A stretch of 12,246 bases of DNA from Rubritepida sp. GTDB lineage: Bacteria > Pseudomonadota > Alphaproteobacteria > Acetobacterales > Acetobacteraceae. The stretch lies in NCBI GenBank assembly GCA_014376425.1, contig JACMRO010000332.1, forward strand, positions 1 to 12,246, read 5' to 3'. The notes under the pieces are model-generated. The model worked only from the letters and a program-made list of their open reading frames with translations. It was not told the origin of the DNA and made no database searches. This document shows positions 1-6,377 of this stretch, piece after piece. A program made the position numbers and the translations under genes. Each line of letters opens with the position of its first letter. The stretch's first letter is position 1.

Positions 1-1601
1 AGGATGTGGATGCGGCCGTCCTTCGCCTGCGCCAGTGCGGTGTGCATGATGTCGAAGGTGATGGAGGTGATCTTGATGTCCATCTGGAGGGCGGTGATGC
101 CCGTCTCCGTCCCGGCCACCTTGAAGTCCATGTCGCCGAGGTGATCCTCGTCGCCCAGGATGTCGGACAGCACGGCAAAGCCGCGATCCTCCTTGATGAG
201 CCCCATCGCGATGCCGGCCACCGGGCGCAGCAGCGGCGCGCCGGCATCCATCAACGCCAGGCTGGTACCGCACACGGTCGCCATGCTGGAGGAGCCGTTG
301 CTTTCCGTGATCTCGGACACGACACGCATCGTGTACGGGAAGGCCTCCTTCGCCGGCAGCACCGGGTGGATGGCGCGCCAGGCGAGCTTGCCATGGCCGA
401 TCTCACGCCGGCCGGGCGAACCCATGCGGCCCGTCTCGCCCACCGAATAGGGAGGGAAGTTGTAGTGCAGCATGAAGCCCTCGCGGTATTCGCCCGCCAG
501 CGCGTCGATCATCTGCTCGTCCTGGCCGGTGCCCAGCGTCGCGACGCACAGCGCCTGCGTCTCGCCACGGGTGAACAGGGCGGAGCCGTGGGCGCGGGGC
601 AGCACGCCCACCTCGGCCACGATCTGCCGCACCGTCTTGGTGTCGCGGCCGTCGATGCGCATGCCGGTGTCGAGGATGGCGTTGCGGACGACGTCAGCTT
701 CCAGCGCCTTCATCATGCCCTTGGCAGCGATGATGTCCGCGCCCTCGGCCTCAAGCGCGGTCATGACTGCCTTCTTGGCATCGCCCACGGCCTTCTGGCG
801 GGCCATCTTTTCGGTGATCTTGTAGGCCTCGGCCATCTGGGCGGTGCCCAGCGTGGCGATGCGGGCCTTCAGCGCGTCCGCCGCCGGGTCTTCCAGCGAT
901 ACGTCCCAGGCGTCCTTCGCCGCGTGTTCCGCCAGCTCGATGATGCCCTGGATGACGCTCTGGAAGCTGTCATGGCCGAACTTCACGGCGCCCAGCATGA
1001 TCTCTTCCGACAGCTCCTTTGCTTCGGATTCCACCATCAGCACGCCCTCGGCCGTGCCGGCGACGACGAGGTCGAGGTCGCTCAGCTTGCGCTGCGCGGC
1101 GGTTGGGTTGAGCACATAGCCGCCGTCGATCCAGGCGACGCGCGCACCGGCGATCGGGCCCATGAAGGGAATGCCGGAAATGGTCAGTGCGGCCGAACAG
1201 CCAACCAGCGCCACGATGTCGGGGTCGTTTTCCAGGTCGTGGCTCAGCACGGTGGCGATGACCTGCACCTCGTTGCGGAAGCCGGCCGGGAACAGCGGAC
1301 GCAGCGGGCGGTCGATCAGGCGCGAGATCAGCGTTTCGCTCTCGCTCGGCCGGCCCTCGCGCTTGAAGAAGCCGCCGGGGATCTTGCCAGCCGCGAACGC
1401 CTTCTCCTGGTAGTTCACCGTCAGCGGAAAGAAGTCCTGGCCGGGCTTGACCGAACGGGCGCCGACCACGGTGCACAGCACGATGGTGTCGCCCAGCCGC
1501 GCCAGCACAGCGCCATCGGCCTGGCGGGCGATCTTGCCGGTTTCAAGCGTGAGGAGCTGGCCGCCCCAGGAAACATCCTTGCGGAAATACTTGTCGAACA
1601 T
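1..1601 (-). CDS. pnp: Polyribonucleotide nucleotidyltransferase (PNPase), 3' end outside window
   Basis: PNPase is a trimeric phosphorolytic 3'-5' exoribonuclease that degrades mRNA to nucleoside diphosphates in the cytoplasm, often inside an RNA degradosome. The start is ATG at 1599-1601, with AGGA at 1608-1611 six bases upstream, and the protein opens MFDKYFRKDVSWGG. 533 complete codons are visible of a family length near 700. The first RNase PH domain carries FFPLTVNYQEKAFAAGKIPG and the KREGRPSE RNA-contact region. The helical linker and second RNase PH domain follow, with GDEDHLGDMDFKVAG and ITALQMDIKI. The aspartates matching E. coli catalytic D486 and D492 fall at the same numbers. 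The KH and S1 domains would lie beyond position 1. Long frames on the opposite strand are shadows. Upstream is a gap of about 400 bp instead of the usual rpsO. Confidence 0.97.
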   Translation of the reverse strand, partial: MFDKYFRKDVSWGGQLLTLETGKIARQADGAVLARLGDTIVLCTVVGARSVKPGQDFFPLTVNYQEKAFAAGKIPGGFFKREGRPSESETLISRLIDRPLRPLFPAGFRNEVQVIATVLSHDLENDPDIVALVGCSAALTISGIPFMGPIAGARVAWIDGGYVLNPTAAQRKLSDLDLVVAGTAEGVLMVESEAKELSEEIMLGAVKFGHDSFQSVIQGIIELAEHAAKDAWDVSLEDPAADALKARIATLGTAQMAEAYKITEKMARQKAVGDAKKAVMTALEAEGADIIAAKGMMKALEADVVRNAILDTGMRIDGRDTKTVRQIVAEVGVLPRAHGSALFTRGETQALCVATLGTGQDEQMIDALAGEYREGFMLHYNFPPYSVGETGRMGSPGRREIGHGKLAWRAIHPVLPAKEAFPYTMRVVSEITESNGSSSMATVCGTSLALMDAGAPLLRPVAGIAMGLIKEDRGFAVLSDILGDEDHLGDMDFKVAGTETGITALQMDIKITSITFDIMHTALAQAKDGRIHI

Positions 1602-2018
1602 GCGTCGTCCTATCGAGTTGGACGGCGCGCAGGGACCCTGGCACCCGCTGCGTTGGCGCTGGGCATTTCGGGGCATGTGGTGCGGATGGGCCCGACGCTT
1701 GTGATGGCGCGAGGTTGAGGCCGCCCACATGGCCGGAAATGCCATGCCGGGCCGGAAAAATCCGGTTCGCAGTTGGGCGTGGCGGGGCCGCGCACCGTTG
1801 TGTGGCACGGCTGTTTCAGGCCGCGTTGCGCGCTCTATGCCTCAGGCGTGACAGAAAAGCCATGGCCATGACAGTCTGCCACGGAACGCCGGGAGAAAAG
1901 CAGGCGCCGCCGAATGCTGCGCCTGACAGGGCGATGCATCCGATCACGGCCCGTCTGGGACCGGCCGCCTTCGCCGAGGATATCGAGAGGGTATGCCGGA
2001 AGTGGCAGGAACTGGCGA
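1602..2018. other. Long pnp upstream region without a recognisable gene
   Basis: About 417 bp separate the small frame downstream of purK from pnp. I read both strands and found no ribosomal protein S15, tRNA or recognised family. The short frames present are arginine/proline-rich shadows. One plus-strand stretch starting ATG at 1934 reads MHPITARLGPAAFAEDIERV and looks mildly coding, but it then runs into arginine-rich sequence antisense to the small frame at 2019-2228, so I do not call it. Two adjacent stem-loops lie at 1728-1765. The region may hold the pnp promoter and leader, but I could not pick a convincing -35/-10 pair. Confidence 0.5.
1728..1765 (-). promoter_or_regulatory. Two adjacent stem-loops upstream of pnp (possible leader structure)
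   Basis: The first inverted repeat is CATGGC (1728-1733) against GCCATG (1741-1746), with a 7-base loop. The second is CCGGA (1752-1756) against TCCGG (1761-1765), with an AAAA/TTTT loop. They lie about 130-165 bases upstream of the pnp start on its transcribed strand. In E. coli, PNPase represses its own mRNA through an RNase III-processed leader hairpin, so a structured leader is plausible. That role is inference only, and there is no U-tract making either a clear terminator. Confidence 0.25.
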
Positions 2019-2228
2019 CTAAAACCCGTCCAACACGCTTCCAACCCCACTCAGCACGCCACCGACGACCTCCAATGCGCCCTCGGCCGCGCTGCCGACG
2101 GCACCCACCAGATCGCCGAGCCCGGAAAACAGGTCGACATCGCCATCGGCCTCAACGCGCGCCTGCTGCTTGCCGGCCTCTTCCTCGGCGCGGCGAAGCG
2201 CCTCGATCTCTTCGGGAGTTGGGGTGAT
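2019..2228 (-). CDS. Small acidic then glycine-rich hypothetical protein, non-canonical or lost start
   Basis: I do not recognise this product. From ATC at 2226-2228 the frame gives 69 residues ending in TAG at 2019-2021. It has a charged segment likely to be helical (TPTPEEIEALRRAEEEAGKQ), an acidic turn (EADGDVDLFSGL) and a Gly/Ala/Val-rich amphipathic tail (GAVGSAAEGALEVVGG...). This composition is unlike the arginine-rich shadow frames around it. The frame is the same as that of purK, directly after the purK TGA (2286-2288). No ATG, GTG, TTG or CTG occurs in frame between the purK stop and residue 20. The best initiation signal is AGGAGG at 2237-2242, 8 bases before an ATC codon. Alternatives are a frameshift from the ATG overlapping the purK stop (2287-2289), read-through of purK, or a base error. 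Coding is likely but the start is unresolved. Confidence 0.45.
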   Translation of the reverse strand: MTPTPEEIEALRRAEEEAGKQQARVEADGDVDLFSGLGDLVGAVGSAAEGALEVVGGVLSGVGSVLDGF

Positions 2229-2236
2229 GGCGTCAT

Positions 2237-2242
2237 CCTCCT
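2237..2242 (-). promoter_or_regulatory. Perfect Shine-Dalgarno AGGAGG without a normally spaced ATG
   Basis: AGGAGG is the strongest ribosome-binding sequence in this region. The ATG at 2234-2236 directly abuts it (zero spacing) and opens a basic, shadow-like frame. An ATC eight bases downstream opens the coding-like frame. This site decides the provisional start of the small gene. Confidence 0.45.
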
Positions 2243-2285
2243 GCGCACAGCAAGAATTTGAACCGACGGACGGTCTGGCCGCAAC

Positions 2286-3389
2286 TCATTTCCTGGCGAG
2301 CGTTCCAAGCGGCCATAGCCGGTTCACATGCCCCAGCTTCCGCCCCGCCCGCACCCCGCGCTTCCCATACCAGTGCGGCACGCAATCCGGGTCAGCCACC
2401 GCCGCCGCCCAACGCGCCTCGCCCTCCGGCCCCACCAGGTTGTCCATCACCACATCGGCATGCCGCCGCGGCGCCAGCACCGGCAGCCCGGCCACCGCCC
2501 GCACATGCTGGTCGAACTGGCTGACCTGGCAGGCATCCATCGCCCAATGCCCTGAATTATGCGGCCGCGGCGCCACCTCGTTGGCGATGATCGCGCCATC
2601 GGGCATCACGAACATCTCCAGCGCCAGCACGCCGACGAATTCCAGGCCCTCCAGCACCCGGCGCACATGCGCCTCGGCGGCATGGCGCGTCGCCTCGGCG
2701 ATGCGAGCCGGCACTCGGCTTTCGGCAAGGATGTGCTGGCGGTGCAGGTTCTCCACGATATCGTAGACCGCGACCGCGCCATCCACGCCGCGCGCCGCGA
2801 CCGCCGAGATTTCCAACGTGAAGGGCATGAACGCTTCCCACACCAGCGGGTGCGGGGCCAGCTGGCGCAGCGCGGCAGCAGCCTCGGCCTGGTTCTCCAC
2901 GCGGGCCTGGCCGCGGCCGTCATACCCAAGACGGCTGGTCTTGAGCACCGCGGGGTAGGGAATGTCCACGCCCGTGGCCAAGCCCCAAGGCGCTACCGGG
3001 ATGCCCATGGCGCCCAGGAAGCGCTTCTCCAGGATGCGGTCCTGGGTGATGCGCAGCGCCATCGTCGCGGGGCGACACAGGGCGCCCAGCCTGTCCAGCT
3101 CATCGAGGACTGCGGGCACGATGTTCTCGAATTCGAAGGTAACCACATCGACGGCGGCGACGAACCCCGCCAGCGCGGCAAAATCCTCGAAACCCGCGAC
3201 GGTGACGGCCGACGCCACCTCGCCGGCCGGGCTTTCAGCCTCGGGCGTGTAGACATGCGTTCGGTAGCCCAGTTGGGCCGCCGCCTGGGCCGACATGCGC
3301 CCGAGCTGGCCGCCGCCCAGAATGCCGATGGTGGCGCCGAACGGCAGCGCCGCGCCGGCGGCGGTCCCGGCGTCAGACCGGCGCGTCAC
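2286..3389 (-). CDS. purK: N5-carboxyaminoimidazole ribonucleotide synthase
   Basis: PurK uses ATP and bicarbonate to carboxylate AIR to N5-CAIR in purine biosynthesis, as a cytosolic ATP-grasp enzyme. The protein has 367 residues, normal for the family. The N-terminal motif IGILGGGQLGRM is at about 21-32, TFEFENI at 84-90, and the ATP-grasp segment PAVLKTSRLGYDGRGQ at 146-161. E258 in ALEMF and E271 in ANEVAPRPHNSGHW match the conserved metal/ATP ligands, and the tail YGKRGVRAGRKLGHVN is typical. The start is GTG at 3387-3389 with GGAGG at 3396-3400, six bases upstream. The gene overlaps the end of purE by 17 bases, indicating translational coupling. Its stop overlaps an ATG (2287-2289) that opens only 18 codons. 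Confidence 0.96.
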   Translation of the reverse strand: MTRRSDAGTAAGAALPFGATIGILGGGQLGRMSAQAAAQLGYRTHVYTPEAESPAGEVASAVTVAGFEDFAALAGFVAAVDVVTFEFENIVPAVLDELDRLGALCRPATMALRITQDRILEKRFLGAMGIPVAPWGLATGVDIPYPAVLKTSRLGYDGRGQARVENQAEAAAALRQLAPHPLVWEAFMPFTLEISAVAARGVDGAVAVYDIVENLHRQHILAESRVPARIAEATRHAAEAHVRRVLEGLEFVGVLALEMFVMPDGAIIANEVAPRPHNSGHWAMDACQVSQFDQHVRAVAGLPVLAPRRHADVVMDNLVGPEGEARWAAAVADPDCVPHWYGKRGVRAGRKLGHVNRLWPLGTLARK

Positions 3390-3849
3390 CCACCGCCTCC
3401 GTCTGCGCCGTGCGCCAGGCGATCAGCCGGGCCCGCAGCGCCGGATCGTTCAGCGCCAGGATCGAGGCCGCCAGGATCCCGGCGTTCTTGGCCCCCGCAC
3501 TGCCCACCGCCAGCGTGCCCACCGGAATGCCGCCGGGCATCTGCACGATCGACAGCAGGCTATCCATGCCCTGCAACGCACCCTTCCCCACCGGCACGCC
3601 CAGCACAGGCAGATGCGTCATGCTCGCCACCATGCCCGGCAGATGCGCCGCGCCGCCGGCGCCGGCGATGATGACGGCGATGCCGCGCGCCGCCGCGCCC
3701 TCGGCATATTCCACCAGGCGCCGGGGCGTGCGGTGGGCGGAGACGATCTTCGCCTCATGCTCCACCCCCAGCGCGGCCAGCATCTCGGTGGCCCGGCCCA
3801 TGACATCCCAGTCCGACTGGCTGCCCATGATGACGCTGACTAGAACCAC
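3373..3849 (-). CDS. purE: N5-carboxyaminoimidazole ribonucleotide mutase
   Basis: PurE moves the carboxylate of N5-CAIR to C4 to give CAIR, directly after PurK in the pathway. The adjacent purK implies the bacterial class I mutase rather than class II AIR carboxylase. I start it at GTG (3847-3849), with GGAG at 3857-3860 seven bases upstream. This gives 158 residues opening VVLVSVIMGSQSDW. Visible motifs are GSQSD (9-13), SAHRTP (37-42, holding the catalytic-type His39), GAGGAAHLPGM (63-73) and the GKGALQGMDSLLSIVQMPGG region (88-107). An in-frame ATG at 3895-3897 would add 16 residues but lacks a ribosome site. The gene lies 73 bases after pepP on the same strand, so it may be read from pepP or from its own promoter near the AT-rich CATTAATAAG. 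Confidence 0.96.
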   Translation of the reverse strand: MVLVSVIMGSQSDWDVMGRATEMLAALGVEHEAKIVSAHRTPRRLVEYAEGAAARGIAVIIAGAGGAAHLPGMVASMTHLPVLGVPVGKGALQGMDSLLSIVQMPGGIPVGTLAVGSAGAKNAGILAASILALNDPALRARLIAWRTAQTEAVGDAPV

Positions 3850-3922
3850 AGGGCCGCTCCGACGCTTATTAATGAAGGGCGCGCGGTTAGCACCCATGTG
3901 GGCGCGGCGCCAGCTTGGGGTA

Positions 3923-5698
3923 TCAAGCCGCGCGGGGCAGCGGGGCACAGGCCTGGCCCAGCCAGGCGGCGGTGGGCGCATCGCAGGCCGGGCCGATCTC
4001 CCCCAGCACGCGGGCATGGTAGGTGTCGATCCAGGCATGTTCGTCGGGCGTCAGCAGTGCGGGCTCGATCAACGCGCGGGCATAGGGCGCCAGGGTCAAT
4101 GTCTCGAAGGCCAGGAACGGCTTGGCCTGATCGGGCCGCATCGGCGCCTCATGCACCAGCAGCAGGTTCTCGATGCGGATGCCGTAATGGCCGGGAAGAT
4201 AGAAGCCCGGCTCGTTCGACAGGATCATCCCCGGCGCCAGCGGCACTACCTTCGCCGCGCGGGAAAAGGCCGCCGGCCCTTCATGAACGGAGAGGAAGCT
4301 GCCCACGCCGTGGCCGGTGCCGTGGCCGTAATCCAGCCCCACATCCCAAAGCGGCCGCCGTGCCAGCGTATCCAGATGCGGCCCGGCTACGCCGCGCGGG
4401 AAGGTCGCGGTCCCCAGCGCGATGTGGCCGCGCAGCACCCGGGTGTAGCGTTCGCGCAAGGCCGGCGGCGCCGGGCCGGGGCCGGTGAACAGCGTGCGGG
4501 TGATGTCCGTCGTGCCGTCCAGGTACTGGCCACCGCTGTCCAGCAGGTAGCATTCATGCGCGCCGATCGGCCGGTCGCTTTCAGGCGTGGCGCGGTAATG
4601 GACGATGGCGCCATTCTCGCCGGCGCCGGAAATGGCGGGAAAGGATTCCGCCTGGAAAAGCGGCACGGCGCGCCGAAAGGCGAGCAGTCGCTCGGCGGCG
4701 GCAATCTCCGTCAGCCCGCCCTGCGGCGCCGCTTCGGCGAACCAGGCCAGGAAGCGTGCCATCGCCACCGCATCCCGCCGGTGCGCTGCCCGGGCACCCT
4801 CCTGCTCGGTAGGGTTTTTGGTGGCGCGGGGCATGCGGCATGGGTCGTCGCCGGCGACGACGGTGGCACCCGCATCGCGCAGGCTCTGGGCGAACCAGGC
4901 GGGCGTGGCGTCGGGGTCGAGCCGCAGCCGCCGCCCGGCCATCCCGGCCAGCGCCCCTGGCAGTTCCGCCGGCTCCGCCGCGGCCACGGCGTTGCCCAGA
5001 TGCGCCCGCACTTCCGGCCCCAGCTTGGCGCCGGCCATGAACAGCCGCACCGAGGCATCGGCTGACAGGATGGCGAAGCCCAGGGCCAGGGGGGTGTGCG
5101 CCAGGTCGCCGCCGCGGATGTTCAACAACCAGGCGATCGAATGCGGATCGGCCAGGATGGCGCCATCCTGGCCTGCTTCGCGCAGCAGCCTTGCCGCGGC
5201 CTCGCGCTTCTCCGTCGAGACCTGGCCGGCGTGTCGCGCTTCCTGGACCCGGGCGGGGGCGAGTGGCGGGGCGGGGCGGCCGGCCCAGATCGCGTCGATC
5301 GGGTTCGCGGCCAGCGGCACCAGCACCACGCCGGTATAGCGGGCCAGCGCGGCCTCGGTGTGCAGCCATGGATCGTAGCCGATCCGCGCGCCCGGTGCGT
5401 GCTCACGCAGCCAGTCCGGCGCCGGCTCGTCGATCAGGTGGCGCCGCTCCCACACCGCGGCATCGGTCTGCTGTGACACCTGGGTGGTGTAGCGGCCGTC
5501 AGTAAAGATGGCGGCGCGACCGGCCAGCACGACGGCGAGGCCGGCGCTGCCGGTGAAGCCGGTGAGCCAGGCCAGCCTTTCGCCCGAGGGGGGGACGTAT
5601 TCGCCCAGATACTCGTCGCTTCGCGGGACCAGCAGCCCGTCGAGAGCGAGCCGGGCGAGTTCGGCGCGCAAGTCGGCGATGCGCTGGGGGGAATTCAT
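3923..5698 (-). CDS. pepP: Xaa-Pro aminopeptidase (aminopeptidase P, M24 family)
   Basis: This cytosolic metallopeptidase removes an N-terminal residue preceding proline. The protein has 591 residues and matches the long three-domain form (two creatinase-like N domains, then a pita-bread M24 catalytic domain), also seen in eukaryotic XPNPEP1. The N-terminus MNSPQRIADLRAELARLALD and LTGFTGSAGLAVV (45-57) are typical. The dinuclear metal ligands are visible: D387 (LLDSGG), D398 (GTTDITRT), H463 (GTGHGVGSF), E496 (SNEPGFY) and E510 (IRIENLLLV). H472 (VHEGP) fits the catalytic histidine. The start is ATG at 5696-5698. The frame stays open for another 600 bases upstream, but that sequence does not resemble the family and I excluded it. 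No strong Shine-Dalgarno is seen. Confidence 0.93.
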   Translation of the reverse strand: MNSPQRIADLRAELARLALDGLLVPRSDEYLGEYVPPSGERLAWLTGFTGSAGLAVVLAGRAAIFTDGRYTTQVSQQTDAAVWERRHLIDEPAPDWLREHAPGARIGYDPWLHTEAALARYTGVVLVPLAANPIDAIWAGRPAPPLAPARVQEARHAGQVSTEKREAAARLLREAGQDGAILADPHSIAWLLNIRGGDLAHTPLALGFAILSADASVRLFMAGAKLGPEVRAHLGNAVAAAEPAELPGALAGMAGRRLRLDPDATPAWFAQSLRDAGATVVAGDDPCRMPRATKNPTEQEGARAAHRRDAVAMARFLAWFAEAAPQGGLTEIAAAERLLAFRRAVPLFQAESFPAISGAGENGAIVHYRATPESDRPIGAHECYLLDSGGQYLDGTTDITRTLFTGPGPAPPALRERYTRVLRGHIALGTATFPRGVAGPHLDTLARRPLWDVGLDYGHGTGHGVGSFLSVHEGPAAFSRAAKVVPLAPGMILSNEPGFYLPGHYGIRIENLLLVHEAPMRPDQAKPFLAFETLTLAPYARALIEPALLTPDEHAWIDTYHARVLGEIGPACDAPTAAWLGQACAPLPRAA

Positions 5699-6377
5699 CA
5701 ACCCATTCTGCGCCACCGCACAGCCCGATGCCAATGGTGAGGGCAATGGCAGAATGCCGTTGAACACCGCCCTGGGGGTATCCGCCAGTGCCTCACCTTC
5801 GGGTGCCCGTCGACGCTGCCATCCGGCTGGCCGCGCCGAAGGCATCCGCACCATCACCCACCTGGACAGCGCAAAAATTCCTGCCGCCCAGGATGACATT
5901 TTGGGGCGATGATGCGGGTGAAGGCTGTACGTCGCAGCCAGCTGCCGCGCAACGCAATACCGGCTGGCGCTTCCACGGTGGACGAGTTGATCGGGGAGCG
6001 CCAACACGATGGGCGCTTCGACGCGATCGAAATCATCCCGGCTATGGCGAGCTTCCGGGCTTTCGCCCTTCGTTCCTGCCCCTGCCCCATGGCCTGACCA
6101 TGGCGGCAGATCGGCGCCCTCGCGCCAGCCCGACATAGCTGCAGGTCTGCCCGGAGGGGACATCGCGCAGCGCGGCCCAGACCCGGCATTGTCCCTCGCT
6201 GACTGCGCCTGCATCGTGGACGCCCGGTCGCCCGGCATACCCGTGCCGACCGGCGACCGCATCCGGGCCGCCCTTCCCTCGGCATTAAGCTTCGCCTGAG
6301 GCGGCCATGACAAGTCAGCCCTTCGGCACTATGTGAAGCCAACGCCTGTCGCGGCGCCCCCTTCCCCCGGAAATCCC
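5699..6377. other. Divergent intergenic region between pepP and lepA
   Basis: About 680 bp hold no gene I recognise. Several frames stay open on both strands, as expected at this G+C content. One plus-strand frame starting at 5909 or 5912 (ending 6097) includes TVDELIGERQHDGRFDAIE and has fairly good third-position G/C. The opposite strand, in the pepP frame, includes FDRVEAPIVLALPDQLVH. Neither has a convincing ribosome site or known family, and both could be remnants of one decayed gene. The region must also carry the promoters of pepP and lepA. Confidence 0.5.
6307..6335 (+). promoter_or_regulatory. Possible sigma-70 promoter for lepA
   Basis: ATGACA (6307-6312, five of six to TTGACA) lies 17 bases before TATGTG (6330-6335, three of six to TATAAT), about 45 bases upstream of the lepA ATG. 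The -35 box sits inside a small dyad, TGAC-AA-GTCA (6308-6317). The -10 box is weak, so this is a candidate only. Confidence 0.25.

Noticed and set aside
970..1476. Minus-strand 168-codon frame inside pnp
   Set aside because: Alternative frame of pnp on the same strand, with arginine/glycine-rich shadow composition.
6..1718. 570-codon open frame on the plus strand
   Set aside because: It is antisense to pnp, whose protein is unmistakable. The plus frame is His/Arg/Gly-rich with no recognisable domain, a G+C artefact.
2240..2290. tRNA remnant suggested by GGTTCAAATTC on the minus strand
   Set aside because: The bases around the T-loop-like string do not pair as a T stem, and no acceptor or anticodon arm is present.
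2051..2308. 85-codon minus-strand frame including the ATG next to AGGAGG
   Set aside because: Arginine/proline-rich shadow; the coding-like signal is in the neighbouring frame ending at 2019.
2559..3671. 370-codon plus-strand frame
   Set aside because: Antisense to purK and purE; composition is typical of a mirror frame of high-GC genes.
3410..5065. 551-codon plus-strand frame
   Set aside because: Antisense to purE and pepP, both of which have clear catalytic motifs on the minus strand.
5699..6313. N-terminal extension of aminopeptidase P (open for about 205 further codons)
   Set aside because: The family start MNSPQRIADLRAEL is at 5698. The upstream sequence lacks family similarity and has shadow-like composition.
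6333..6377. GTG start for lepA, 15 codons upstream
   Set aside because: It adds a Pro/Ala-rich leader not seen in LepA; ATG at 6378 gives the standard N-terminus and length.
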